The notes beneath the pieces are model-generated. The model saw nothing but the letters and a program-made list of their open reading frames with translations, did no database searches and had not been told where the DNA came from. The position numbers were made by a program, and so were the translations under genes. 64,000 nucleotides of DNA. It comes from Pollenia angustigena. Lineage: Eukaryota; Arthropoda; Insecta; Diptera; Polleniidae. The stretch covers positions 107,593,802 through 107,657,801 of the forward strand of contig OV884058.1 of assembly GCA_930367215.1 (NCBI GenBank). Reading direction: 5' to 3'. Positions 43,878-55,162 of this stretch are shown here, in pieces (positions within the stretch are counted from its first letter, which is position 1; the number at the start of each line of letters is the position of its first letter).

Positions 43878-44548
43878 CAAGTAAGAAAGTTAAGTCGGTC
43901 AAGCCCGACAAACCCTACAACACAGTATTAAAAAACACATCATGCTTATATGTCCATATAAATATGGATTTATCTATGTTTATAAACTTCATTAAAATCG
44001 GTTTGAAAGCTTGTGAGGGGCAGAAATTGCCCCCTACCTCCCCTTGTGGTCCTATTTTTGAAAAACTGTATAGCTTATGTGCACATATAGATATGGATCT
44101 ATCTATGTTTTAAATTTCATTAAAATCGGTTTCAGAGGCAGAAATTGCCCCTATCTCCCCTCGTGGTCCTTTTTTTTAAATAAAGATATGGTTCTATCTA
44201 TGTTTTCAATTTCACTAAAATCGTTTTGAATGATTCTTAGAGGAAGAAAGTTCCCCCTATCTTCCCTCGTGGTCCTTTCAATATGCTTGGTCCTTGTACC
44301 AATAAGAACATATGTCCCAAATTTTATCAAATTATCTCCAAAATTGCGACCTGTACTTTGCGTACAAGGCTACATGGACAGCCAGCCAGCCAGCCTGCCA
44401 GCCGGACGGACATCGTTAGTTCGAATCAGAAAGTGATTCTTAGTCGATCGGTATACTTTAAGGTGGGTCTAGGACCAATATTTTAAGGCGTTACACACAT
44501 CAGCACAAAAGCATAATACCCTCTACACTATTGTGGTGTGGGTATAAA
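43878..44548 (-). repeat. Dispersed repeat R3, reverse copy
   Basis: Reverse complement of the 13879-14533 type: tail aacaagtaagaaagttaagt at 43878, three internal sub-repeats with ccctatctcccctcgtggtc, the 'gccggacggacatcgttagt' stretch at 44401-44420 and head ttgtggtgtgggtataaaaa at 44529-44548. The short frames here are chance. Confidence 0.75.
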
Positions 44549-44961
44549 AATACGTTTCTCTATTAAATTGAAAATTAAATTTTTTTTAATGGCTTATTCG
44601 ATATTTTTCAGTTTTTTTGGTTTAATAAGAGATTAAGGAAAAACTTGTTAAAAACTTTTCTACAAAATTAATATTTTCTTTGTTATGAAACATAAAAGTA
44701 AGATTTCGTTTTTCAATTTTTCTCAAACTTTTGTGGACCTGAGGGACGGCTTAGCCATCGCTGATCGCCATAAAATTTTTTTGGCGTTCTTTTTCATCAA
44801 TACCCACCAAAGTGGCGGGTGAGATCTAAAGAAATCCAACTTTTGATTTTAACGGTAACCCTATTGCCCATCGCTTACACTTTCGAAAATCTGTTTTTAA
44901 ATACTGTCTTGTAGGGTGTTAAATGGTCGGGTTTGACCGACTATACTTTCTTACTTGTTCT
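44549..44961 (+). repeat. Dispersed repeat R3, tail part in opposite orientation
   Basis: Ends with 'tagggtgttaaatggtcggg' and 'gaccgactatactttcttac', the R3 tail in plus orientation. With the reverse copy it gives a tail-to-tail bounded unit of about 1.08 kb. Confidence 0.6.
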
Positions 44962-45083
44962 ACAATATTATTAATGGTGACATCTGTTGTAGATTTTTGA
45001 TTAATGAAATTTCTTTCAACATTCCTCAACGTCCATCCCCCAATTTCTTACTTTTATCAGTGAAATTTTTAAGAACTAAGTAT

Positions 45084-45226
45084 GTCTGGGTTCACACTAT
45101 GAAAGTATTCTTTCAGAATGTCTGAGTTTGTTGGTGAGAAGGGAGAGAATCATAGCATGTGCTCTTCCCCTCTCACCAATAAACTCAGACTTTCTGAAAG
45201 AAATCTTTCATAGTGTGAACCCAGAC
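45084..45226. mobile_element. 143-bp MITE
   Basis: Almost perfect hairpin: gtctgggttcacactatgaa at the left and its complement at the right, then inverted tttctgaaag and ctcaccaa(c/t) inside. Flanked by TAT (45081-45083 and 45227-45229), although a longer palindromic flank makes the duplication ambiguous. Confidence 0.8.
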
Positions 45227-46269
45227 TATGCTGATGCTGACCCTTTCAGGGGAACGTGTAATACGTTTAACACGATTTTTTTTTTTTTTTTTTTTTATAA
45301 AAAATAGTTAAATTTTATTATGCACCCAAAACAAATATATTTTATTTATGTATAATAATTTTTAATATTTTTTCTTTTATACAAATATTTTATTACTTTA
45401 ATTTAAATTTCTATGCAAAGTAAACAAGTCAAGCCTACGTATCATTTTATTTTTAGCAACATTATGAAAATCGTCCAAGTAAAAAGAAAAATATATATAT
45501 TTTTCTCTTAAACAAAAAAAAAAAAGTAAGAAAGTAAAATAAAATTTATTAGACATCGAAATATAAAAATTATACAAAATAAAGTGTATTTTTAAACTAT
45601 GAAACATTACACATTCCATAAAACCTCTAACATTCATCCATCCAACACTACCGAATGAATGGACGAGGTGAAACAGCGAGCTATAATAAATAATGGCTAA
45701 CTCGAGAGACCAAAAACAACAACAATAACATTTTAACGAAAAATAAGCTGATAGCAAATGTTAAAACAAATTTTCACGAAAATTGTGCACTCTGAAAGTT
45801 GGCAGAACGCAAAGGAAAAAAATATATTTTACAAAAAAAAAACTCTTTATATGAATTTAAGATAAATTTTTTTGTATCTAAAGTTGTTGCCTTTTTATTA
45901 TTTTTTAATTTTCTGTATCACAAAAAGAAAAAAATACTTTTTCAACATTCTATGTTTGCTGCCTGTCGACCGTTTGATATGAAAAAAATCTCAGGTGTGG
46001 AAAATGTGAAATACACTAAATAATTATGAACATTCAAGAAATCATCCATGCAAAGATCTAAAAATATTTCTTCTATCCAAAGAAGAATCTAAACTATACA
46101 CATCTTTGAAGATATTTGTACGAATTTTTGTACTTAATGATCTGAGTAAAGATAAACATATTTAAGTAGGCAGTAAAAACCGATGGCGTAGAAGGATTAC
46201 ATTTTTCATTTTGTTGACTTCTTTATATAAAGCTTCTTAATTTTAGTAGTATACCTCAAAAAAGAGCTG
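45227..46269. other. AT-rich sequence without recognised genes
   Basis: T-run at 45279-45297. The minus-strand 119-codon frame at 45398-45757 is Phe/Tyr/Leu-rich and AT-driven. No gene is supported. Confidence 0.4.
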
Positions 46270-47190
46270 GGCAGCAATCGATAGCTCAAGTTGTAACTCT
46301 TTTATTAATGGAGTACCAACAGTCGATAGCTTTAATTGGTCCCTTTAAACGGTATGTACTAACAATCGATATGGCAAGCTGCAACAGAGATTGCAACAAT
46401 CACTTGGTCCAATTATCTACCATTCGACAAGGAAGTCCATTAAATTGTACCCCTTTAAAGGAATGAACTCTAACAACATCAAGGTAAAGTTGTATCTCCT
46501 TAAACTTAAACACGATCTACTAACAATCGCTATTTTAAGCTGCTTCACAGGGTGCAACAATCACTTGGTCAAATTTTCTACCATTAAAGGAAGGAGTTCC
46601 AACAACAACTAGCCGAAGTTGTATCTCTTTAAACAAGTTGCCATCTTGTAAATGAGAGAATGTTAAAAACAATACGTCAAGTTCTACCCCTATAATCAAG
46701 GAAGTCTTTAAGCTAGGGAGTGCCCAAAATAGCTCCCTCGAGTTACTCTTTTTTCATCGAGGAAGTAACAACAATCCCTAGGTGAAGTTGTTTTACTTTA
46801 AATTGGTACACCAGGTACAAAATCGCACAACTACCCCTTAAAATGAAAGAGTACCAACAATCGTAGGCTTACGTTGTTCGTGTTTTAACAAAGAAGTACA
46901 TACTAGTAATTGACATCAGAATTTAGCCTTCTTTAAACGAATGACTTCTAACAATCCTCATGACGAGTCATCTCAAGTTGTTAACCCTTTTAACGAGGGA
47001 GTCCCAATAATATTTATTTCAAGTTTTTTCTCATTTAACGAGGAAGATACAACAATCGATAGCTCAAGTTGTCTCTCACCAATGGAGGGAGTACCGATGA
47101 TCACCAGGGAGTGCCCACAGTCGCCACTTAAGTTGTCTCCATTTAACCGAGGGAATACCTATTATCACTAGCTTAACATGTTCCCTTTGA
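46270..47190. repeat. Degenerate minisatellite with CAAC...GTTG units, block 1
   Basis: Many diverged units of roughly 45-58 bp with the approximate core acaacaatcg, then (a/c)tagctcaagttgt, then an (a/c)ccctttaa stretch and gagggagtac. Each unit has short inverted ends (acaac/gttgt) around about 14 nt. Units vary a lot, so the array is old. Non-coding in all frames. Confidence 0.7.
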
Positions 47191-48411
47191 ACACTTGCCC
47201 ACTTAAATTGACACCTTTTGAAGAGAAGAATAACATTCAGGAATAAAGACATGATTACGATTGAGTTACGGATTATATCACTTCCTTACGCATTAAAATA
47301 AATAATAAATAAGCCTAAGAAGTTACTAAAATCTTAAGTAGGGTAGAAAAATATGGAATAAAATAAGAAAAAATCATGTCAGAAAAACAAAATAAAACCG
47401 AAAATAAAAATATCATCAAAAGTACTTGATGAAGGGGACATTATGATTCCTCTCTAAAATTAAAATGTACACACTTATAAGTTGCGAAACAAGGGAATTT
47501 AATGTGTGGGTTGACTTGGACAAAAACAAAATTTAATTTTTCAGAACACAAAAAGAATCGAAATTGAGTTGAGTTCAGTTTTTCTTTCTTTGATTTTCTC
47601 AGGTGAAACTCAAAATAATTTTGAGTTTTTTCTAAAATATAAAAATACTTTATAATATTTTTTTTTTTTTTTTTTTTTTGTAGGTGTGTTGGTGGAAAAC
47701 AAAATTTAATACAATGAAGCTGTTTCTAATTAAATTTTGTGGTAATTTGCAATTATTTCTTTTTTAAATATTTTCAAAATGTTCAAAAAAAAAATTAATT
47801 TTAAAGCATATCTGAATTTTGATATTGTAATATTTTTAGTAACCCAGCAATGGCTGGGTTTTTAAATATTAATTTAAATCATTTAATCGGAATTTTAGTT
47901 TGTTCCACTTTTTTTAATAAAATTTTTAGTAAAAATGTTTCAAATTCAGAGTTCGACGCCCTTTAATTTTCAAATTTATTTTAACATTTGGGTTCCCAAA
48001 AAAACTCAAAGGCTCTGAGTAAGAAGTCAATTTTTTAAAATCGAATTAATAATTTTTAGCCTTCTTTACAAAATCTTTTGACTTTTCTTAATAAATCCTG
48101 TGAAACTTTTATTCGTTTCTAATTAAAAATCGAGCAAACTTTTAAGGGGTTTCAATAACCTAAAAAAATGTTTATTTCTGTTAGGGCTAATAAATCAGAG
48201 CAATTTAAACTCTCTTTTTGGTTTAAAATGTGTTTGAACCAACAAATCTATAAATCAGTTATCATAAAAACCATATTTAAACGCATACAATTGTCAAAAG
48301 ACCATATGAAGTTGACAAGATTTATTTATAATACATGGGAAACTGATTTAAAGTTGTTTAGTTTAGTTCAATTAAACAAGCGTTTAAACATTCACTAACT
48401 TATTAGCCATT
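47191..48411. other. AT-rich spacer between the two minisatellite blocks
   Basis: T-run at 47661-47680. A small hairpin aacccagcaatggctgggtt lies at 47841-47860. No gene is supported; a 76-codon frame at 48168 shows no recognisable features. Confidence 0.4.
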
Positions 48412-48611
48412 AGGCCGGGTTTTTGAGATGATGCTTAAGTTTAAGCTTAGTTTAACGTACTCTGAAGCTCGTATTTTTCCGGCGAATGTAATTTTTTTAA
48501 CTTCATCAAAGGTCAACATTTAAAGCAAATCAATGCTGTTCCGTCAAAATTTTCTATACAAACTTGGTAATGGCGGCACAAATCTAGTTAAACTGAGAAC
48601 TCAAAAAGCCT
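48412..48611. mobile_element. Probable MITE (AGGCCGGGTTTTTGAG ends)
   Basis: aggccgggtttttgag with a following aagcttagtttaac is mirrored at the right by gttaaactgagaactcaaaa + agcct on the other strand. Similarity is partial and the flanks are unresolved. Confidence 0.5.
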
Positions 48612-48654
48612 GTTTTAGAGAACAAATATGATACCTCAGCTTTTTTTGCATTCC

Positions 48655-49197
48655 TTTAAAGAGGGAATACAACAATCACCGGCTAAAGTTGTATCCCTTT
48701 TTTGAAAGAGGGAGTTAAACAACTGCCGGCTTTAGTTGTACCCATTTTAAAATCGCCAGCTCAAATTGTCAGTTCAAGCGGATCGCCATTTTAAAGAGAG
48801 ATTTAAAATTGTACTGATATTTATAGATAATATAAAGCAATTGCTGCCTCAAGTTGTACCCTTAAAGAGAAGTAAAACAATTCCCTGCTCAAGGAAGCTG
48901 ACGATTTCTACCTTAAGTTGTAACCCTTTTAAAAGAATGTAAGTAATTTGTTTCCCTAAAAAGTTGTATCCTGACGAACAAACTCCGCCTTCAATTGAAC
49001 CCCATTTTAAGCAAAAGTACAGCAATTATCGGCTCAAGTTGATCCGTCTTTAAAATAGGAAATGCAATAATCCGGCTCAAGTTGTAGCCCTTTTAAATAA
49101 GGAGTACAACAATCTCTAGCTTATGTTGTCCCACTTTTAAGGAAAGAGTACAACAATCGCTGACTCAAGTTGTTTACCTTTTATAGAAAAGAGTACT
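48655..49197. repeat. Degenerate CAAC...GTTG minisatellite, block 2
   Basis: Same unit as at 46270-47190 (for example acaacaatcgctgactcaag at 49150-49169). It ends at about 49197. The two blocks may be one array split by the 1.4 kb between them. Confidence 0.7.
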
Positions 49198-49446
49198 AAA
49201 ATTGTCTGCAGTCGCACAGTGGGAGATTTTGGAAAAAAATAAAAATAATTCTGGATTTTGTAAACGGTTAGTCCGATTGGAATAAAATTTTCAAGTGGCA
49301 AGTCAGGACTTGCATTCGAGTTCATGTTTTGAATTTGGGGTCTATAGGCATATCGAGCGTGCTGCCGGAGGTTTTCAAAGTAGAGCTACTGGGGTATTAC
49401 AAAAATTAAAAATTGTAGTGGGGAATGTAAGAAAAGAAAAACTCAC

Positions 49447-49545
49447 TGTTTATTGTTGTTGTTTTTGTTTAAGCTTTGATATTGTTATAATATATGTATA
49501 TATGTTTATTGTTGTTGTTTTTGTTTAAGCTTTGATATTGTTATA
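49447..49545. repeat. Direct duplication of a ~41-bp segment
   Basis: gtttattgttgttgtttttg followed by tttaagctttgatattgtta occurs at 49447-49488 and again at about 49504-49545, separated by an (AT)-rich 16 bp. Confidence 0.85.
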
Positions 49546-49751
49546 AGTAAAACTGTTGCTTAAAATTTTTATTCGCTTAACAGTTTTATTTATATAAAAT
49601 ATCTTTAGTTTTTCTAAAATCTAAGCCATAGCAACCAGTGAAATGCGCATAGGAATAGCTTATCATTACAACAATAAATTTCAGTGGTTTAATCAAGAAT
49701 AAAAATTGGGAATTAAGCACAACAAACAAATTCTTGTTTATTAAAAATGCT

Positions 49752-50073
49752 TAACTACGTTCATACAGCTCACGGTTCGTTCGACACCTATACTCCTCGT
49801 TAACACAGATCAGGCCATAGGTTTTGCGAAGGATTTTTTCTCATGAAAAACATAACACCTAGCAGTTGCAAAAATAAGTTTGGTCTTGTTCTCGTTCACC
49901 ATCTGATCCATCTTCGCCGATTCCTTGTCGATTCTGGAAAAGGCACCAGTTACATTTGGCTTTATCTTTCCGACGATGTCAATATCGTCCACATGTGCAA
50001 GTAGGATGTTGCCTTTGGGTTTCACTGTACTGTTTTTGTTAGCTTCTGTTTTTTCCAATAATTTCACTATCGA
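49752..50073 (-). pseudogene. Non-LTR reverse transcriptase fragment (family 1)
   Basis: The minus-strand frame reads KLLEKTEANKNSTVKPKGNI, LLAHVDDIDIVGKIKPNVTG, AFSRIDKESAKMDQMVNENK and TKLIFA. This is the palm/thumb region of a non-LTR reverse transcriptase: the usual motif LLAYADDIDIIG is here LLAHVDDIDIVG, so the catalytic Y-A-D-D is degenerate. Further on, after frame breaks, CRTNRELYE is the conserved piece seen downstream in RTE-like and related fly elements. The start is cut at 50073 by insertion of the TIR element, whose sequence supplies the first 45 residues of the 132-codon frame; those residues are not reverse transcriptase. Confidence 0.7.
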
Positions 50074-50075
50074 TA

Positions 50076-52562
50076 CACGCAGAGAAAAAATATGGTTGGG
50101 CATGGTTACGGCAACAACACTATGTTTAATGTAACAATATATTGTTGTCGTACACAAATAATTGTTATTGTTATTTAATATCAACAATATTATAGCTACT
50201 GTAAACATATCAATGTTTATCGCAATTATGAATTTGAGTATTGTTGACCGAAAAATAATTATTTTTCTAACAACTTAATTATGATAACTTTCTAATCATA
50301 TTATATTACTCACAACCATATCATGATATTTAATAGCCATAACATGATAACTTTCTATACATTTATCATATTATGTTTAAGATGCAATCAAACTATTTTT
50401 TCTCTAATAATATTATGTTAGCGCCATTTGTAAAATAATTTTGAATCAGTTGTGTCATTTATTTCATATGTGAGCGGTTAAACAATTAAAATATTAGCGA
50501 AGTTCATTGATTATTAGTTATTTAATAGTGCAAATGCAAAATATCGTAGTTTTTTTGTAAAATTCAACAACAAAACACACAGAGATTTCATTATATTTTA
50601 TAAAAGTGTTACGATATTTCTGTGGTTTTCATGGGCAGCTGCGTATGTCTTAAAACAAGTTTTTCAGGAGAGCCGAAAAACCATTCTATATCTAACTATG
50701 GGCTTTTTAAACTTGTCATTACGTTAAAAAATCGGAATTGATCCATCTTTTTTCAAAAATTTTTAGAAACATTTAAATAAAATTAGGCGTATGTTCATCG
50801 GAAAAATGCACATACGCGGTTGCTCATGAAAATCACAGATTTTGCATTTGCTCTTTTGCAATCCTTGTAGTGAACTCCGCTATTTGATTTACTTTAAGAA
50901 AAATTGTTAAAAGCCACAAAATAAAAAATCGATAAAAAAAATTAATTTATTTTGTATTTTTATGACAGTTATGAAATGTATCATGATATGATTGCTTCTA
51001 AATTTATTATGATTAACCTGATGATATATATATATATATATATATTAGTTCCTTTAAACTCCTACAAGGAGCATAGGGCCAAAACAAGTTGCTTTCAATA
51101 TTCTCGATCCGATGCTCGATGTTTAAGTTCATTCCAATTTAGGTTTAGTTTGGACATCTCAATTGTTATCTGGCGTTTCCAGGTATGCGATGGACGTCCT
51201 GAACGGCGACTGCCTTGTGGGTTCCACTCTAAAGCTTGTTTTGCTATATATTCTGGTGGTTTTCGCAAAGTGTGACCTATCCAGGACCATTTTCGCTTGC
51301 GGATTTCATTTTGAATCGGTTGTTGTTTGGTTTGCAGAATCTTGCGTAGACATTTATTTATGAAAACTTGTATGGCTTGTATGTCTCGAGTTGCTGCATT
51401 CCACGTCTCGCATCCATATAACAAGGTGGATTTTACATTTGAATTAAACAGGCTTAGCTTTGTACGACGTAACATGTATGACGAGTTCCACACAGGATTT
51501 AGTTGCCCAAATGATTGACGAGCTTTGTTTACTCGGCTGGAGATATCTGCGCCAGAGCCACCACTCCTGTCGAATATGCTACCAAGGTAGCAGAAAGATT
51601 CCACATCATCAAGTTGATGGGATTGTATAGTAAACCTTTGCTCGTTGTTAACATTCATGCGCATTGTTTTTGTTTTGCCCATGTTTATCTTTAGGCCTAC
51701 GGATAGTTCGGTTTCATAGATAGTTGTTAACTTTGACTGTATATCAGAAAATGAATGTGTCAGCAAACAGATGTCATCTGCGTAATCCAGATCCTCTAAG
51801 CGACCTTGCAGACCCCACGTTATGCCTCGTCTATGACTTGTGGCCTTTTTCATTACTACATCGACGACACAATTAAAAAGCAGTGGTGATAAAACGCAGC
51901 CTTGGCGAACTCCATTTTACACAGAAATTTTTTTACTTAGTTGTCTCTCATGTAGTATGCGACAGGTGGCATTGGCGTATAGGCCCTTGATGAGATCTAT
52001 TAGTTTATTGGGAACTCCTTTACACGCTAGTGCTTTCCATATAGAAGTGTGATTTATGGTGTCGGATGCCTTTTCAAAATCTATAAATGTTAGGTATAGT
52101 GGTGACCTCCATTCTACTGACTGTTCCACAATAATCCTTAAGCTATTTACATGGTATATGCATGATTTGTGCGCACGAAAGCCGGCTTGTTCTTTTCTGA
52201 GCTCAGGGAGAACAGTTGTAGATAGTCTATTGCTTATTATGTTTGCAATAACTTTATTGGCCATATTCAGAAGTGTTATGCCTCTCTAATTTTTGCGGGC
52301 GGTTAGGTCCCCTGATGATAACATGATTAAATTCTTAGCTTATTATGATTAACATGACAATAATTTGATTACTTCTCAACTTAGTATGATTAACAGAATA
52401 ATAATATGATTAAGGGAAAAATATTATGATGTAATAGAACGAGTATATTTAGTCATAATATGATTCAATAATAATCTTAATATGGTGACTACAATAATGA
52501 ATCTTGTCATAATATGTTGCTCTTAGAATATGTTTACCACAACCATGTTTTTTCTTTGCGTG
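50076..52562. mobile_element. TIR element (CACGCAGAGAAAAAATATGG) carrying an RT fragment
   Basis: Ends CACGCAGAGAAAAAATATGG and, on the reverse strand, CACGCAAAGAAAAAACATGG, flanked by TA (50074-50075 and 52563-52564). The arms 50076-50410 and 52315-52562 match the 570-bp element at 58409-58978 in reverse. Compared with it, this copy has about 1.9 kb extra: unknown sequence at 50420-51060 and a reverse-transcriptase fragment at 51095-52300. Confidence 0.8.
51095..52300 (-). pseudogene. Non-LTR reverse transcriptase, C-terminal two thirds (family 2)
   Basis: One minus-strand frame from about 52300 to 51095 is open except for stops at about 52287 and 51917-51919. It reads RGITLLNMANKVIANIISNR, LRKEQAGFRAHKSCIYHVNS, LTFIDFEKASDTINHTSIWK (motif A; the usual AFD is ASD), NGVRQGCVLSPLLFN (motif B, directly after the 51917 stop), LDYADDICLL (catalytic YADD intact), ETELSVGLKINMGKTKTM, FCYLGSIFDRSGG and, at the C-terminus, LLYGCETWNA and KWSWIGHTLRK. 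The order and the C-terminal GCETW and WIGH motifs fit RTE-like non-LTR elements. The endonuclease and the N-terminal part of RT are missing, so it is 5' truncated, the usual outcome of incomplete reverse transcription. Confidence 0.85.
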
Positions 52563-53233
52563 TATGTTGAAGAATTTGCTTAAACTGCCACTCTATCGAA
52601 GACCTCTTTTAGTGGTTACTGGTTCAGAAGCAAGCATCCAGTGTCACTCAGAGTTATTCTACAAAGGCGTACAAGATTTTATAGGATTTCAGACGCAGAA
52701 ATAACTTTTGAATTACAAAAGATTTTTTCACAACTCTTACTGTACAATATTTATTGATAAAAAAAAATATTTCCAAAAAAAATCATGAAAAATTTGGGTC
52801 GTATATTTGCAAAATACTAAGCCAACTTCAAGTTTCAAAGTCAGATATTTCCTTAACTATAAGATATAAACTATGCATCCCGCTAACTTTTTTGTTGAAT
52901 TCGACTATAGAACATTTCATTGATGAAAAATTGTTATAAATCGTACTAAAATTAAGAATTCTGGATCATTTTTAATTTTTGGAAAACCCCAGGTGCACTT
53001 CTTTGGAAACATATGGCGGCCTTTTCTATAGGTCTATAGACCCCAATTCTAAAACTAAAACTCGAATACAAGTTTTTAATTGTGACCTAAAACTTTATTC
53101 CAATCAAACTTTTTGCACTTGATCACATCTTAGAGGAATGTGTGGAAAATGTTAAAATGAAAAATTGGTTTACATTTGCAACATCTTTCACCACAAAAAT
53201 ATTTATTTTCAAGTGTAGGAGCGGATAAAAACC
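52563..53233. other. AT-rich sequence; part repeats 49270-49360 inverted
   Basis: 53020-53106 (containing 'taggtctatagaccccaatt') resembles the reverse complement of 49270-49360, so both may be ends of an older element enclosing 49.2-53.1 kb. No genes. Confidence 0.4.
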
Positions 53234-53506
53234 AAGGCCATAATTATATAAAACACAACGCACGCAACGCCAAAGAATTACATTAAAAGCAAAAACAAAG
53301 TCAAAAGTATTTTTTAATTTTGTTGTTGCTTTCTACAGAAATTCATGTAACGTTTTAACATTTTTAATGCCACTAGTTATTAGGCGTTTGAAATTTTAAA
53401 AGGCAATGTGAGTTTCTGTAGAAAGCAAAATATTGATGGCTTTGTTTTTGTCTTCAATGTAATTCTTTGGCGTTGCGTTGCGTTTTACATACATAATTAG
53501 GGCCTT
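53234..53506. mobile_element. MITE with ~65-bp TIR
   Basis: aaggccataattatat and aacgccaaagaattacatt on the left are mirrored by aatgtaattctttggcgttg and ataattagggcctt on the right. The inner part again has inverted ctttctacagaaa sequence. Flanks ataaaaac and ataaatga are only partly alike. Confidence 0.75.
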
Positions 53507-54284
53507 AATAAATGACAGTGCTGTCCTGCTCTTTTGTTTTTTTTTCCTAGTGATGGTATATACTTTTAGCAAACTATTTGTTTTATTCTAGTGATGACAC
53601 TAAGAAAATCGAAGGATGTTGAATGAAACAACGTGATATAGGAACATATTTTAATGATGAAGAAGGTGAGGATTTTTGGCCCTGTACAATTCTTTCCATT
53701 TTTTTTCAAAATGTTCCTCTGTGACAGAGACTAACGCTTTTTTAAGATTTATATACATAAAACTTTTTTTAAATATCGCTGGGTTATTTGAGGCTATCAG
53801 CGCAGAAGTGGTGCAACCCACAATTTAATTTGATTACGGTTCTGGTGAAAGATATGTTCTTTGCACTGTTCTATACAGTGCAATAGTCGAGTAAGCCAAC
53901 TGTTTTTATCCAAAACAGATGGCGCTAGAAACATAGTTTTTGCACGGGCCGTTACAACCAGGCAGGGTTGTTAGATGTGACGATTTTTCGTCATTTTGAC
54001 GATTTTTTTGAGAAAGTACAGTAAAATGACGATTGACGATTTTTAAACCAAAAGAGTAGTGTTATGACGATATTCTGGCATCAATAAAACACTTACAAGA
54101 AATATTAACAATTATATTGGGAACAGTTCAAAACGTAAAAATAAATTTTTTTGAAATACAAAAATTATTGGAAATGAAACAAAAAAAGTCTTCCCCCTTC
54201 ACAAACCAGGTGGTTTTCATTAGAAGCACTGGTAATACGAATTATACAATTACATGCCATCGATACGGCAAAAAATATACACTA

Positions 54285-54700
54285 GAGCCCCGATTTGCGT
54301 CGGTCCTATTTGGTCCGCTTTTTAAAAATTGGTGAAATCCGCTTTGCGTTTTGATGATTTCGATTTGTGTTGCTACATACGATTTAATTTTTTCGCTGAA
54401 GTCATAATCATATGTGAAGAATTTTTCTATTTGCGTGTAAAAAGGCGAATTCCCATTTAATTATTATTAAAAGTTATTCTAAGTAAAGTTGAGTGTTAGG
54501 AAGTAAGAAGTTAGTTCTTAATAAGAAGTTGTGTAGAAAAATGAGTGCAAAGTGAAGAAAATGCACTAGTTTGGAACTAAAATTGGACGTAATAAAACGT
54601 TTCAAGTCGGGTAAAAAGACTGTTGATATAGACAGAACCCTTGGTTTATCACCTTCAACAGTAAAAACAATTTGCATTAGTGATAGCGCTAAATAGTTGA
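54285..54700 (+). mobile_element. pogo/Tigger-like fragment inside a hAT
   Basis: Begins CACTAGAGCCCCGATTTGCG after TA (54282-54283), the style of a pogo/Tigger terminus, followed by repeated gcgt/tttgcgt words. It leads into the helix-turn-helix remnant at 54541-54694. The matching right terminus was not found. Confidence 0.55.
54541..54694 (+). pseudogene. pogo/Tigger transposase N-terminal helix-turn-helix
   Basis: From ATG 54541 the frame reads MSAK, a TGA stop (54553), then RKCTSLELKLDVIKRFKSGK and KTVDIDRTLGLSPSTVKTIC followed by ISDSAK and TAG. The L-x-x-K-L-D-V-I-x-R-F...V-x-x-x-L-x-x-S-x-S-T-V pattern is the CENP-B/psq-type DNA-binding helix-turn-helix that starts pogo and Tigger transposases. 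About 50 codons survive; the DDE domain is absent. Confidence 0.8.
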
Positions 54701-55162
54701 TAGCATATGAGATTTTATTTTTTATTTAATGTTTTTGTGAATATGGACAAATGGAATAAATAAATGTTTTTTATGTTTTTATGAAAATATATTTTTTCTT
54801 ATGTATTTCTTTTCAAATGATAAATATATTTCAGCCCACTTGCTGAAATAAATAGAATAAATCTTAACCATATCACTTTCTTTATCATAAATATAATTTC
54901 TTGCTAAAGATTTATATTTTAGAACCACTCAATGCAATAAATTGTCTCCAATTTGAAAAATTTTAATATTTGACGATTTGTTGACGATTTTGTTAACTAT
55001 TCATGACGATATTGAAGAATTTTGTTAAAACTTTTGACGATTTTTGAAGAATAAAGCCTAACAACCCTGCAACCAGGTGCTATAGTGCAAGAGTGGTGTT
55101 AACTTCTCATTATCTCATAATAAGTAGTCTGGGGTTACACCCCTTCTGCGCTGATAGCCTCA

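Larger units (their letters stand above)
53963..55069. mobile_element. Non-autonomous hAT element (CAGGGTTGTTAG ends)
   Basis: Inverted ends CAGGGTTGTTAGA and, on the reverse strand, CAGGGTTGTTAGG, flanked by a perfect 8-bp duplication caaccagg (53955-53962 and 55070-55077). Subterminal gacgattttt motifs occur at both ends. The ends resemble the 1955-3997 family. A pogo/Tigger-like fragment is nested inside. Confidence 0.93.
53789..55162. mobile_element. MITE (TGAGGCTATCAGCGCAGAAG) split by a hAT
   Basis: Ends TGAGGCTATCAGCGCAGAAG and its near-complement at 55143-55162. Without the hAT at 53963-55069 and one target copy, it is about 259 bp and lines up along its length with the intact copy at 57464-57712 (same aaaacagatggcgctagaaa inside). 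Confidence 0.85.

Noticed and set aside
45398..45757. 119-codon minus-strand frame
   Set aside because: Composition is driven by A/T tracts (Phe, Tyr, Leu, Ile) and there is no start context or motif.
46270..47190. CRISPR-like array (regular hairpin units)
   Set aside because: Units drift in both repeat and spacer, there is no constant repeat and no cas genes, and the setting is eukaryotic.
47841..47860. Hairpin followed by T residues as a terminator
   Set aside because: Bacterial-type terminators have no meaning here, and no transcription unit is adjacent.
49810..50208. 132-codon frame as one protein
   Set aside because: The first ~45 residues come from the TIR element arm (repeated at 58409-58978); only the rest is reverse transcriptase.
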